This document shows, piece after piece, positions 1 through 10,329 of a DNA stretch of 64,000 nt (position 1 is the first letter of the stretch; each line of letters starts with the position of its first letter). The notes under the pieces are model-generated. The model made no database searches. It saw only the letters and a program-made list of their open reading frames with translations, and had not been told where the DNA came from. The position numbers and the translations under genes are program-made. The stretch comes from Chrysophaeum taylorii (taxonomy: Eukaryota; Sar; Pelagophyceae; Pelagomonadales; Pelagomonadaceae), in contig JAQMWT010000037.1 of assembly GCA_029834535.1 (NCBI GenBank), forward strand, positions 1-64,000. The letters are read 5' to 3'.

Positions 1-444
1 ATATGGCAGGTTGTGGAGACCATCCTTATAATAAGCGAAATATAAAGAAATGCGCCAAGGGGTGACGACGTATACTCTCTCAATTATTAGCCGCGTCTGA
101 GGCTCGTTTAGCCACGTTGTTGTCGTCGTTGTGGGTGGCGGCTACTATTCCTGGTCGTGGGGGTGAGAGGCGCGTGGATTGGATTCATCAAGATTGCCAT
201 CAGCTGATGGTTGTTGTGCACGCGGGTCGCCCGGGAGGAGCCGCACCTTGGGCACCTGGCAAACCTCAGATACTCTCGTCGACGGGCGCCGGCGGCAGCG
301 CGCTCTATAGCCAGTGTTGCGCGAAGAAAGTTTCTCAATCAAGAGCTACGAAAGAAAGCACACGTCGGTGGTGGGTGATCTCTCCGTTCTTCGCCTCCCT
401 CCCAGGAGCATACTCTCTTAAAGAACGAGATTATTATTGTCATG
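1..444. other. Left edge, no supportable gene
   Basis: I see no reading frame here with a recognisable domain. Several overlapping frames are open because the sequence is GC-rich, but none resembles a protein family. The 3' end of the glycosyltransferase gene lies at the right border, so part of this stretch is probably its 3' flank. Confidence 0.4.
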
Positions 445-1371
445 TCATGACACAAGATCGTCGTTGGGACGACAAACTTGGATGTTGTCGAGGAGGCGGG
501 AGACGAGGCGCTGTTTGTCGGGTCGGTTTGGCCAGCCGACGGCGTAGCCGCCGAGGTCGGGAGACTTGGGCCAGCGGCGTTGGAGGTCGTGTCTGTCGTT
601 TTTGTGGTGAATGAGGTGGTCGAGGAGGCGGGTCTCCTTGGCTGCGACGTAGTGGAAGGTAACAACGTCGGCGGAGACGGCGTCGGGGCCGTATTCTTCA
701 ACTTCGCCGTGGACTCGACGTTTTTTGTTTTTGAACCAGTCGTCGACGGCGCCGATCGCGAGGCGGACGGGTCCGTAGACATTAAAGCGTTCGGCGCCGT
801 CGGGGTCGCGCGTGTCGACGGGTGATCCGTAAGTAGGGTCGATCGCGAGCAAGCACGTCCCTACGTGGGCTCTGTCGTCGTCTGGATCGCACCGCTCGCG
901 CGGTCGGTGCCACTCGTCGTCGAGCGCCGCCAAGGCCTTTCGCGAGAGCGCGAATCCGGCGGCGCCGCTGTTGAAGACGCCGCAGCAGGGGCCCCACAAC
1001 CTCGAGCCGACGTAGCGGACTCGATTAGAGTCAAGGCTCGATAGGTAGCAAGCGAGATTTTCGGCGACGACAAAGGTATGGTCGTTCGCCCAGAACAGCC
1101 ACTCCTCGCTTGTTTGCTGCACGGCAAACTTGAGCGCCCGAAATTGGGAAAAACGCGGCGAGTGTTCGCGGGGGGGAAGCTCCCAGATCGCCATCCCCGC
1201 CTCGCGCGCCGCCTCGCGGCTCGCCGGCGCGTCCTCGTGGGCGGCGCACACGAGGATGGCCACGCGGAGACGCCGTCCCCATGTCGCGCCGATGGCCGCG
1301 ATCCGCGTCGCGCGGGGGCCGGGACCGCGCACGGGTGAAAGTGACACCACAACTCGGATATTTGCCGCCAT
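445..1371 (-). CDS. GT31-like (C1GALT1/Fringe-type) glycosyltransferase
   Basis: The protein has 308 residues and no introns. Family GT31 beta-1,3-glycosyltransferases extend O-glycans in the Golgi. The fold is recognised from the order of blocks: WLFWANDHTFVVAENL (about 91-106), which aligns with the family's WFLKADDDTYVIVENL region; FNSGAAGFALS (133-143), matching the SGGAGYVLS block; a DD..HVGTCL block (164-174), matching EDVxVGxCL; and a late FHYV. The usual DxD metal site reads N-D-H here, so both outer acidic residues are replaced. No N-terminal signal anchor is visible, although these enzymes are normally type II membrane proteins; an upstream exon may be missing, or the protein may be soluble or inactive. 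Fold assignment is fairly safe, activity is not. Confidence 0.65.
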   Translation of the reverse strand: MAANIRVVVSLSPVRGPGPRATRIAAIGATWGRRLRVAILVCAAHEDAPASREAAREAGMAIWELPPREHSPRFSQFRALKFAVQQTSEEWLFWANDHTFVVAENLACYLSSLDSNRVRYVGSRLWGPCCGVFNSGAAGFALSRKALAALDDEWHRPRERCDPDDDRAHVGTCLLAIDPTYGSPVDTRDPDGAERFNVYGPVRLAIGAVDDWFKNKKRRVHGEVEEYGPDAVSADVVTFHYVAAKETRLLDHLIHHKNDRHDLQRRWPKSPDLGGYAVGWPNRPDKQRLVSRLLDNIQVCRPNDDLVS

Positions 1372-1633
1372 ATTAGGGGGGCAGCGCGGCAGGGCTTTGG
1401 TTGAAAAACAAAAAAAAAAAAGTTAGAAAGGGGGGTGACTACACGTTTCGGTTTTTTTTTTATCTTTAATCTTTTTTCTTCTTCTTTCCTGCACGATCAC
1501 TCGTGAGTGAGTGCTTTTTCCCTACATTACGGCGTGTTCTTCTTAATCTTCTTTCGTTTGAACTGAAAAGAAAATACGGAAGACTGCTGAGCAAAATACC
1601 CCCCTCTCTTCGTCGAAAGGCCTAGTTTTTTTT

Positions 1634-2992
1634 TCAACCAAAGGATTTATGATATGACCTACGTGCACGGCGCCGCTGCTGCTTACCCCTGCGCGAGGAG
1701 CGGTCGAATACGGCGAGGGTCTCGACGTGGTCCGATCCGGGGAAGAAGACGTGGGCTTGGGCGTGGACGAGCTTCCACTTGGCGTTCTTCTGGGGGGCGA
1801 GGGCCGCGAGGTCGCGCTCGAAGGCGTCGAAGCCGCAGGAAACGTAGATCAGCCGGGAGAGGGAGGCGACTTTGTCGTCGTCGGTGGTGAGGGCCTCGAG
1901 GACCTCGGGGTCGAGACCTCTGCGAGGAGGGTCGACGATGAGGACGTCGGCGCCCGGGGCGTCGAGATCGAAGGCGTCGGGGGCTTCTAAAGGAAGGAAG
2001 GATGCCTCGCAGAGACGGTCTGCTCTCGCCTCCTGCGCTCTCGCCGCGAGGTCGAAGCACCGCTCCGCGTGGGGGTTGCCGTCCGAGCACCGGAGCTCCC
2101 CCAATCGTGGACGCAGAGACAAGCCGATCGCGCCGACGCCGGCGTAGAGTTCGCAGACGATCGCGCCGTCGGGAACCCACCGCGCCAGATCCAACACGAG
2201 TCGAGCGAAGGCGTCGAGATTAGCCTGGCGGAACACTTGGGGCGAGAAGCTGAGCTCGAGGTCGGTGTCGACGAGGTCGCTCGGCGACGAAAAGAGCTTT
2301 TCCTCGACGAACTCTCGGCCTCTTAGAAGGCGAAAAGCGTTGGGCGCGAGAATCGCGTTCCCCCCGCCCGAACCCCGGTAGTTCACCCAGATCGATGCCC
2401 ACGTCTCGTGGGTTTTCTTATTTTTGCGAGGCCACAGCCGCGACACGAGTCGTGGCAATACGGGCGCAGCTTCCTTGGCGTTCTCTCGGTTCCAGACCAG
2501 GCACAAAGCCACCTTGCCCGTAGACCGCTCGACCTGAAACTGCGCGTAGCGCAGGTCTTCCCCCCCGCGCGCCCCGGCATCATCGCACGCGGTCTCCACC
2601 ACCCGAGCGGCCGCGTTGACGGCGGCGGCGTGGACCTCGCATTCGGGGATCGAAGACACCTCGTGCGTTCCGCCCAAATATAGTCCAAGTCGCGCCCCCG
2701 CGTCCCAGGACTTGGCCTCGAGGGGCGGCGCCGCGGCGAGCCGCGCCTGCGTGCGCCACCGCCGCGGCGACCCGACCACCACCTCGAGCCGACGCCCGAG
2801 AAGTGGCTCCAGCCGACCGCGGGCCCGCAGGGCCGTCGGCGTCGCCGCGAGCGAACTTCTCACGGCGCACCCCGAGCACTCCTCGAAGTGCGAGCACTCG
2901 ATCGCCGAATCATCATCCAAATAATGCACCGGCTTCGAGACGACGACGCTTGGCTGCAGCCCGCTCGCCACGGCGAACAACACCACCCACAT
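1634..2992 (-). CDS. TrmA/RlmD-family RNA (uracil-5-) methyltransferase
   Basis: The protein has 452 residues and is intronless. The family transfers a methyl group from S-adenosylmethionine to C5 of uridine in tRNA or rRNA. A Cys cluster near the N-terminus (C33, C39, C42 in ECSHFEECSGCAV), with a further Cys near residue 117, fits the family's iron-sulfur site. The C-terminal half has the SAM-binding block ELYAGVGAIGLSL (about 280), DPPRRGLD (about 355), YVSCGF with the catalytic Cys (about 382), and a closing FFPGSDHVETLAVFDR block. The first 15 residues are hydrophobic and could be a targeting signal; plant and algal members are often plastid proteins. The C-terminal Arg/Lys-rich tail is lineage-specific. 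Which RNA is modified cannot be told from sequence. Confidence 0.85.
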   Translation of the reverse strand: MWVVLFAVASGLQPSVVVSKPVHYLDDDSAIECSHFEECSGCAVRSSLAATPTALRARGRLEPLLGRRLEVVVGSPRRWRTQARLAAAPPLEAKSWDAGARLGLYLGGTHEVSSIPECEVHAAAVNAAARVVETACDDAGARGGEDLRYAQFQVERSTGKVALCLVWNRENAKEAAPVLPRLVSRLWPRKNKKTHETWASIWVNYRGSGGGNAILAPNAFRLLRGREFVEEKLFSSPSDLVDTDLELSFSPQVFRQANLDAFARLVLDLARWVPDGAIVCELYAGVGAIGLSLRPRLGELRCSDGNPHAERCFDLAARAQEARADRLCEASFLPLEAPDAFDLDAPGADVLIVDPPRRGLDPEVLEALTTDDDKVASLSRLIYVSCGFDAFERDLAALAPQKNAKWKLVHAQAHVFFPGSDHVETLAVFDRSSRRGKQQRRRARRSYHKSFG

Positions 2993-5900
2993 CTCAAAAA
3001 AACCCTTCCTTCCTTCCTTCCTTCAACGGACATATAGTTCGACGTTCATCTTGATTTACCACAACTAACGGAAACTTGAACTTTGAACTTGAACTTTGGC
3101 CTGCCGTCATACTTTGACAAAGTTGTTTGTCCACACAGAGACAGACGCAGCAGGGACGTGGGGTCCATGCCGTCCACGCCAAACTATTTTTTTCAGCAGC
3201 TCGTGGGTTGATTAAACTCGCACCAGCGTGTGAATTATTCTACCTCCCATATACAACAACAACGTCGTCGACGCAGCAGAGACCTGGCTGATTGTGACTG
3301 ACTGTGACGCGCTTGCCACTGCTCTTCGGTCGGTCCTAGAAGAGGCACGCGCTCCGAGCGCAGCTACATGACGGCCGCGGAACATTTGTGCACTTACTTC
3401 AGCGTCGAAGTTCGACGACGACGCACTGTAGTAGTCTAGCGGCGGCGCCAGAATCAACACGGCAGCAGCTTTAATACCAGCGTGTCTGTCTCACGATTCC
3501 TCGGGGACAACTGGATTTTTTTCGCGCGTCGGTCGAGGGATCCGAGAAGAGATTATACGCAATGTGCTCGGAGGCGGACCATGTGATGATCAGTCCTGAA
3601 GAGACCGTCCACCCCATCAACCTCCCCGTTGCGGACGCGTATCAATCCATTCACTCGACCAACTTCGCACTGCGCTTGGTCTGGAGACTTATGATGATGA
3701 CGATGAGAATGAATGATGCCAGCGGTGAGAGTCCAGTGTTACAGAATGGCACACGCGTCGGGGGAGCCGAACGCCCAACCAAGGAGCCGCGACGGTCTCG
3801 TGCTGCACGCCCGCACCTGGTGGCCCTAGAGTATATATAGCGCGGATCTTCGGACTTTGCCCGTCCAGGTCTGCTGGCTCGTGGCTCCCCCCTTCTCGTC
3901 GTTCGGCGAGCGTCTCACCGCCGCCGCTCTCGCGACGTCATCTCCACACCAGGCTCGGTGCAGCGGAAGCCGAAGCGCATTATTTCTTTTATTACCTCCG
4001 CCGGAATAATAGGTGCCTGACTGTCTTCTTATTCAAATGCCGCACCACATTGGGCTAGACCCGCAGGATCTGACTGCAAGAGCGTAGTACCGAGGTGCTG
4101 CTTCAGGACGCGACTTGTTACATCCAGCAGCAAGACACGCTGAGGAAGAGCACGACAACCGCGTCATTTCACACCAAATATCACCACCATAGGGCGCTTC
4201 CAAGCTTATTTCGGTCTGGTACTGCGCATTATCGGCTCGTTCTTTTAAGAACAACAGGAGTAGCGACGTGCGCGAAAAAACATGAAAGAAGAAGTCGGCA
4301 AATGGCAATGAAAAACGAGACCGGGGAGTTGGATGATGCGTGTTCGCAGATAACACTGACATTCTTCATGAAGGCTGCCGCATCATAGCCGCAGTCGGCA
4401 TCGATGCCCCATTTAATCCCACCCGCCGAGGTGACGACGGTGGTATCTCCTGTCGAAGAAACAGTTGTCGCTATCTCGCCGCCAAGAAATATAAATCTGT
4501 GGCCAAGGGATAGCCTGGGATCTCTCGACGGTTTTGAGCTTCTACTCATGTGGTCGCTGACGTTTTCGCATGTTGATGTCGGCGACTTCCTTTCCCGTGG
4601 GAACGGGCTTATGGGCGTGTTGGTGTCGTCCATCAGACGCGTTCCGCGATAAAATAAAAAACACAAGAGTAGCGGCACGATGCCGACGGTGCCAGGCCAT
4701 GCGCATAACACACAATGTCATCAGCAACCGCTCAATATTTTGCCATGTTGAAATGGCAAATTCGGTGGCATTCAAGAGAGTAGTAGTAGTAGTTGGGAAC
4801 GACGTCGACTGAGCAATATTCTGAGCGTCATTTATCTAGGGGTCGTCAAGCAGATATATAGTTGCTGGTATCGAGCGGCACGATGATTATGACAGAAAGT
4901 GGAGTACACCCCGTTGTGACGACCAAAGCCTATCGCGCTTTATGTGCGATACTCGACTTGGAGCGCCGGCTGCAGTAATAACGAGCTGCGAACATCAATG
5001 AATATGAGTCGCGGCTGTTGCTAGACATGTTGTTGTTGCCGCTGAAAATGCGAATGTAACCGCCCGCTACTGGTGACCGCGGGTAGACATTGTCGTGGCG
5101 ATGGGCACAAGAACATATTAGCAAAGCAACACCAACCAAAACGCCGTCGCTGATCAATGCTGGGTACTGCAGTTCCATTAAAAAGTATTCAGACGGCTGT
5201 CAAGCGAGCATGCGTGGTATCGCACACCTCTCGAGACACACATCTGGAAGGCTGGTGCCTATGCTTGGCGTAATGTTAGCATGCCGAGCTGATTCTTTGA
5301 CAGCGATATTGCCAAGCTAACATGTAGCCAACTATCGAGTGGCTGAGATGGCGAGTAAAAAGGTGGGTCGGGACGTAATCGGGATAGAAGCGTCGCGAAT
5401 CCGCAACGGCAATCGTGCGACTGCGAAAGATAAAGGCCGCGTCTTACGGTCAGACCCATGCTCCGCCCCGAGGGTTCGTGACACCCCGGCGTGCGAGCTC
5501 GTTCGTCCTGTTATGTCGCTATATCTATAAAAGGTTGACTGCTAAGAGGGGAGGGTGCGTGGTGCTTGAAGGTTTTGGTGTGTTGTGTGGGGTATGAAGG
5601 ATTTGCCTGAAGGGCGTAGATAGGTATGCGGGTCCTAGTCGCGGTCCGTCGGAAGGCTGGACAGTGCGCTGGACAACGATTCGCGCTTCGCGTGCGCGCC
5701 GCGCCAGGCGACCGCCACCGTCTTGTCAATGAGCAATCGGGGTACATTGATAAGACTGCGTCGGGCACAAGCTCTCTAGCGTCTCCGATCAGTCGGCGTA
5801 GCCTTAACCGCCCCTTAGTTCAAAATATGCAAGCACTACAACGATATCATTACCGTGAGCCCCGAATGGCCCGACAGCGGGAACTTCTTCGTGATCCGAC

Positions 5901-6563
5901 GCGCGGACGAGATCGTTGTCAAGTTCTATCGCTTTTACTTCATGCTGCGCCCGCACGAGGTTTCTCATTGCCGTCAACAAGTTGATTGTTCACGAGGTTG
6001 TCGACGAAGACGACTAAAGGTCGGCGATCTTCTTCCGCGGGGACGACCATATGACGTCGCCCACCACACCTACGACCAACAGGCTACTGCGAACCAAGAC
6101 GACACCTCATATCGGGTGATAAGTGTTCTTTGAGTATCGAAGACTTCTCCTCCAAAATGACCGGGGCCTGTACTGCGGCTATCAAGTCTGGCGCGCCTGC
6201 CTCCTGCGGCTCATCGCCGACCTCCCATACTCGCGAGGGCACAGTGGCGTCGATTGCTCACTGCGTCGCGCTGCGTGGTTCGAACATGAGCGAGAAGATT
6301 TGAGTGCTGATCTGGGCAAAGGAGCTCGCGTCGTCGCTCAGAGCGACTGAAGTTCCCCCCCCCCAAAAAAAAAAAAAACGATATAGACAGACAGGGCCGC
6401 CACTTTCAGGACGACAAACACCGATTTGAGGACTTCGTCGCGCTGCTTGACGTCGATCGTCTCGATCGACGTTTTCGCTACCTCTGGGGAAGCGGAGAAA
6501 CGGGCGTGGGTGCGATAAAGTCAGTCAGTCATCACATCATCACGCGCGAGGCGAGCTTTAGTT
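2993..6563. other. Gene-poor 3.5-kb region with repeat scraps
   Basis: No frame longer than about 160 residues is open, and none that I checked has a convincing domain. A frame near 5,840-5,980 (plus) reads like protein (GNFFVIRRADEIVVKFYRF) but is soon broken by stops, so it may be a pseudogene. A diverged copy of the dispersed terminal repeat lies at about 5,530-5,650. Confidence 0.5.
5530..5650 (-). repeat. Diverged copy of the dispersed transposon terminus
   Basis: Starting with GGTTGACTGCTAAGAGGGGA and followed by the ATGAAGGATTTGCCTGA and GGGTCCTAGTCG blocks, this matches the terminus found at 22.5, 36.1 and 37.5 kb with many substitutions. On the minus strand it can be read as the tail of the reverse-transcriptase element. 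It is probably an old truncated insertion. Confidence 0.6.
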
Positions 6564-6690
6564 TTAAACCCCAAAGTTCTGCCAGAGCAACTCCCGCGAA
6601 ACCGAGCCAAACGCTTTTACAAGGTCGATGAACACAACACCATCCAGATTCCCAAGCCGCCGTGCCTCGCGCCAACTTCGAGCTGACGTC
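6564..6690 (-). pseudogene. Reverse transcriptase fragment (motif A region)
   Basis: The minus strand encodes LDGVVFIDLVKAFGSVSREL, the motif-A region of non-LTR reverse transcriptases (family form DLxKAFDSVxRxxLW, with the second Asp replaced by Gly here), and stops soon afterwards. No other reverse transcriptase motif is recognisable nearby. It is a short relic lying about 300 bp upstream of the alpha/beta hydrolase start. Confidence 0.6.
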
Positions 6691-6993
6691 GGAAGTCCCA
6701 AAGCTCGCCGTGAGGAGTTGGGCAGAAACGCCATCTCAGGCATATGATCATCACCAAAGCTCGCCGTTAGGAGGAGGAGTTGGGGGCAGAATCGCAAATT
6801 GGTCGTACCGAACTTGAGATTCGGAGTCTTAGAACTCTGCCGCAGGAATTCGTCGCCTGAAATCGCCTCCCACATCTCCGCGCGTATACCTCTGTTGCCG
6901 ATCGTCGGCACGTGCATGCGACAGCCACTGATCGAGAAGTATCCTGTACTTATCGATACTTGAAGAAGAAGAAGAAGAAGAAGAAGAAGAAAT

Positions 6994-7908
6994 ATGCGGT
7001 TGCTGGCGCTCGCCGCATTTCGCGGGTACGAGACGCCCGTGGCGGAGTACGGGTCGGGGTCGAGCGCCGTGGTGCTGGTCCACGGATTCGGGGCGTGCGC
7101 GGCGCAGTGGCGCGCGACGAGTGCGGCCCTCGCCGAGAGCGGTCGCAAGGTGTACGCGCTGAACTTACTAGGATTTGGGGAGAGCGAGAAGCCGCGACTT
7201 GAGTACTCGATCGACCTGTGGGCGGAGCAGGTTGCCGAGTTCGTGGAGAGCCTCGAGGAGCCCGCGGCACTCGTTGGGAACTCGATCGGTAGTTTGGTGT
7301 GTCTGGCGGCGGCGACGCGATGTCGGCCGTCGGCCGTCGCTCTGTATAACTGCGCTATCGGAATGAATTCCAAAGCGCGGCCGCGTTCGGCGTCCGAGGT
7401 GGTGTCGTGGCTCTTCCAGGCGCCATTTTTGTTGATCCTCGATTTGGTCCTCTGCTCGCCGCTCGCCAAGCCGCTTTTCGAGAAGATAGCCGATCCAGAG
7501 ACTGTGAGGTCGATTCTTCTGTTGCCCGGCGTCTACGCAGATCCGAGCCGGGTCGACGATGCTTTGGTCGAGATGATTGTGGCGCCCGCAAGAGACGACG
7601 GCGCGCTCGAGGCCTTTGTGACGATTCTCACTGGAGATCCGGGTCCTCGCCCAGAAGACCTCGTCCCGCTCATTCAACCCGACCTCCCCGTCGCCGTCCT
7701 TTGGGGTGTCAAGGACCAGATCACGCCCATCAACGGCCCCATAGGGTCCTTCTTCCAGAATCTTCCTGACGTCCGGCCCAAAACGTCTTTTGTCGCGCTC
7801 GAAAACACGGCTCACTGTCCCTTCGACGACCGACCCGACCTCGCCACGCCTCCGCTCCTCGGCTTTCTCGACACTTACGCGGCGCCGCCGCCGCCGCCGT
7901 CCTGTTAA
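6994..7908 (+). CDS. Alpha/beta hydrolase, pheophytinase-like
   Basis: The protein has 304 residues and is intronless. It shows the full alpha/beta hydrolase layout: the oxyanion block VLVHGFGACAAQW (28-39), a nucleophile elbow GNSIGS with Ser97, an acid in WGVKDQITP (Asp241) and a base in NTAHCPFDD (His274). The HGFGA..QWR and PFDDRPD blocks are typical of the plastid pheophytinase and related chlorophyll-dephytylating hydrolases. The substrate is therefore plausibly a chlorophyll derivative or another ester, but this is inference. The ATG follows a (GAA)n run. The C-terminus is a short Pro run. The next gene is convergent, with about 90 bp between stops. Confidence 0.75.
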   Translation: MRLLALAAFRGYETPVAEYGSGSSAVVLVHGFGACAAQWRATSAALAESGRKVYALNLLGFGESEKPRLEYSIDLWAEQVAEFVESLEEPAALVGNSIGSLVCLAAATRCRPSAVALYNCAIGMNSKARPRSASEVVSWLFQAPFLLILDLVLCSPLAKPLFEKIADPETVRSILLLPGVYADPSRVDDALVEMIVAPARDDGALEAFVTILTGDPGPRPEDLVPLIQPDLPVAVLWGVKDQITPINGPIGSFFQNLPDVRPKTSFVALENTAHCPFDDRPDLATPPLLGFLDTYAAPPPPPSC

Positions 7909-7998
7909 TGTACGTACACTTGATGAGGCAGCAATAGACGGGGCGGCAAAAGCAGGGGCTGCTGCTGCTGCTGGTGGTGGTGCTTAGGAGGAGACGGC

Positions 7999-10014
7999 CT
8001 AGGCCGCGGCCTTGGCGGCGCGGTCCTTCCAGATCTTCTGGCGCGGAAACTGGAGGTTGAGGTCGACGTTGTCGCCGAGGCCGGAGGCGATGAGGGCGCC
8101 GTTAAGGAGGTAGGCGTTGCCCGCGCCCTCGACTTCGAGGTTGTAGAAGGCGTCCACGTAGCGGGTCTCGACGCGGACGCCGTCTCCTCCTCCGAAGTGG
8201 CCGTTCCGGAGGGTCTCGGCGATCTCGCGCCACTCACCCCCGACAAAGACGGGGTGCGTCGGGGTCCCAACGACCTCGCCAGCCACCGTGTCGACGACAA
8301 CCACTTCCACCTCGGCGCCGACGCGGTGCTCGAGGACTCGGCGGACGACGCCGGTACCGAATCCCGTGGCAATTTCGAGGCCGGCGACGACGTCGCGGAG
8401 CTTAATGGTGGTGGTGCCGTCAGTGGCGAGCTCGACGGTCGCGTCCCCGAGAAAACACAAGAGCTCGTCGTCGACCGTCGCGCCGGCGCCGGCGTCGTCG
8501 GTGGTAGCGGTGCCGGCGGTCGTTCCGTCCGGGTCCTCGTCCTCGCCGGCGCACTCGACGGCCGCCGTCTGCGCGAGGTGGAGCGGCACGTCCGCCACCG
8601 GGACGTCCCAGTAGCGGGGGATGCCGTAGGCCGAGGCGAGCGTCGCGTCGGCAACTTCGAGGGAACCCTCGGCCCACGACTGGACCTTGGAGTATGCCTC
8701 GTTGACGACGTGAATGCCGTAGTCTTCGCTCAAAATGCCTGGCATCGCGTCGACGAGCGTCTCGTCGGTCCAGCCGTGCCAGCCGCCGCCGGATCCGAGC
8801 GTGGCGATGTTCCAGGTGGCCACGACGGCGAACGCGGGCGGGCCGGAGGTCGTCAGGAGTTGCTGCGCGGTGAACACCGCGTAACTCGGGCTCACGTTCT
8901 CGTAGATGTGATACTCGGTGATGCGGTCGTGGGCGTGCTCGAGGAACATCTGTCCTTCGATGGTCGAGTCGCTGATGATCGTGACGGGCTCGGGGCGCTC
9001 GCGCTGGAAGCGGCGGAAGTACTGGGAGAGCTGGCCGGCGTAATCGTTGACGTAGGCCGCGAGCAGAAAACCGCTGCATTCGCCCGCGACGCAGATCGTG
9101 TCGCCGTCGTGGTAGCGGCCGTTCAAGACCATGTTCGAAGCGTCGCCTTCCAACTGGAACGATCCCGAGGTAAGCCCGAGCTCGAGCCACCACGCGGTCT
9201 CGTAGTAGAGGTAGACCTTGGTCGCGATCGCCGTCTGGACGGCGTGGGCCGCCTCGAACACCGGAAGCCCGAGGTTCAAGGTCCCCGCGGAGGCCCGGAA
9301 AATCTCGAGGAGGGGTCGTTGAGGAACGTTGAGGACGAGGCCGCCGCCCGCGACGCCCGACGTCGGCGACCGAACGGTCGCGGTCGCGTCGTTCGCGAAC
9401 TCGAGGGCGAGCGTACCGTTGGCGGGCGTGATCTTGTTCAGGTAATACCACGGATACCACCGGGCGCCCGCCGAAATAAGGCGGTCGGCCATGGACTCGA
9501 TGTATGCCGTAAACCCGAGGTTGTGGCCGGTGGCCGGGTCGGTGATTACGAACTTCTCGCAAGGGCTCTCTCCTGGATCGTAGCACGACGCGTTGAGCCC
9601 CAAGTACTCGGTAATCAGCGCGTGGGTCACGGGTGTGAACTCGGGCCACGTCCGGTAAGCACCGGCGTCGACAACGAGGTTGAGCCCCGAGTACCTGAGC
9701 GAGTACGCGCGACCGCCGACGCGTTCGGTCGCGTCGAAGATGCATACGTCCGCGGCGGCGACGATCCCCTCGTCCACGAGACGCATGCCCATGTACAATC
9801 CTCCCGTGCCGGCGCCCACAATCGCCAACGAGCACGTCGGGTTCGCCACCGCAGCTTCCGGGAACACCGGAAAGGCGTCCGGACAATGACTCGTGTCCAC
9901 CACCTCGTTGAGACATGCCTCTCTCGTGCCTTGGTACGACAGCTTGTACCACGACTCGTCGCCGGCGGCCAAGCCCACCAAGAGGAAAGAGATCATCATC
10001 AAGAACATCATCAT
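7999..10014 (-). CDS. Secreted FAD amine oxidase fused to a C-terminal Hint domain
   Basis: The protein has 671 residues with no intron. Residues 1-18 form a signal peptide, followed by a short Cys-containing stretch beginning ESWYK. An L-amino-acid-oxidase/flavin amine oxidase domain follows: dinucleotide-binding VGAGTGG (66-72), VGGRAYS (99-105), and the closing block HVVNEAYS..QSWAEGSLEV (435-454). A Thr/Asp-rich linker then leads to a Hint domain (about 518-650): nucleophile Cys520 in LLCFLGDATVEL, the TPTHPVF block with His587, YNLEV (624-628), and Asn649 in a terminal GLGDN block, followed by a 22-residue tail. Hint domains in hedgehog, inteins and related proteins catalyse N-to-S acyl shift and backbone cleavage. 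I infer that the oxidase may be released or modified by autoprocessing outside the cell. The oxidase should make a keto acid, ammonia and peroxide. The gene is divergent from an alliinase-like gene. Confidence 0.85.
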   Translation of the reverse strand: MMMFLMMISFLLVGLAAGDESWYKLSYQGTREACLNEVVDTSHCPDAFPVFPEAAVANPTCSLAIVGAGTGGLYMGMRLVDEGIVAAADVCIFDATERVGGRAYSLRYSGLNLVVDAGAYRTWPEFTPVTHALITEYLGLNASCYDPGESPCEKFVITDPATGHNLGFTAYIESMADRLISAGARWYPWYYLNKITPANGTLALEFANDATATVRSPTSGVAGGGLVLNVPQRPLLEIFRASAGTLNLGLPVFEAAHAVQTAIATKVYLYYETAWWLELGLTSGSFQLEGDASNMVLNGRYHDGDTICVAGECSGFLLAAYVNDYAGQLSQYFRRFQRERPEPVTIISDSTIEGQMFLEHAHDRITEYHIYENVSPSYAVFTAQQLLTTSGPPAFAVVATWNIATLGSGGGWHGWTDETLVDAMPGILSEDYGIHVVNEAYSKVQSWAEGSLEVADATLASAYGIPRYWDVPVADVPLHLAQTAAVECAGEDEDPDGTTAGTATTDDAGAGATVDDELLCFLGDATVELATDGTTTIKLRDVVAGLEIATGFGTGVVRRVLEHRVGAEVEVVVVDTVAGEVVGTPTHPVFVGGEWREIAETLRNGHFGGGDGVRVETRYVDAFYNLEVEGAGNAYLLNGALIASGLGDNVDLNLQFPRQKIWKDRAAKAAA

Positions 10015-10329
10015 CTCGCAGAAAGAAAGAAAGAAAGAAGCTAAACTTTGTGTTATTGTTGTTTAAGTCCTCCTTCTTCGTCGATAGGATTGAGGCCTGC
10101 CACGAATGCCACACAAATCCTTCCAAGATTCCCGGGAAAAGAGAATTCTATGACATTCTTCGAGTCAAAAGTCAATACTTTGTTGAAGTTTTTAGCGATT
10201 TGCGAAGCGTCATGTCTCGAAAGTGTCTAAGTTCAACGACTAAGTAGAATTCTGTCGTTGTCGGAGATCTTCGCGATCTTTACACGGAATCGACGTTTGT
10301 TGATAGAAAGGAATCAAAACAATCCCAAG
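10015..10329. promoter_or_regulatory. Shared divergent promoter region
   Basis: These 315 bp separate the start codons of the amine oxidase-Hint gene (minus) and the alliinase-like gene (plus). The region is AT-richer than its flanks, with a (GAAA)n run next to the oxidase start. No convincing TATA box is visible on either side. Co-regulation of the two secreted enzymes is inferred from this layout only. Confidence 0.45.

Noticed and set aside
4229-4711. Minus-strand frame with a hydrophobic start
   Set aside because: No ATG at its start, no homology that I recognise, and base composition unlike the neighbouring genes.
8197-10044. Long open frame on the plus strand opposite the amine oxidase-Hint gene
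   Set aside because: No domain, composition typical of an antisense shadow of a GC-rich gene, and the minus strand has a full set of family motifs.
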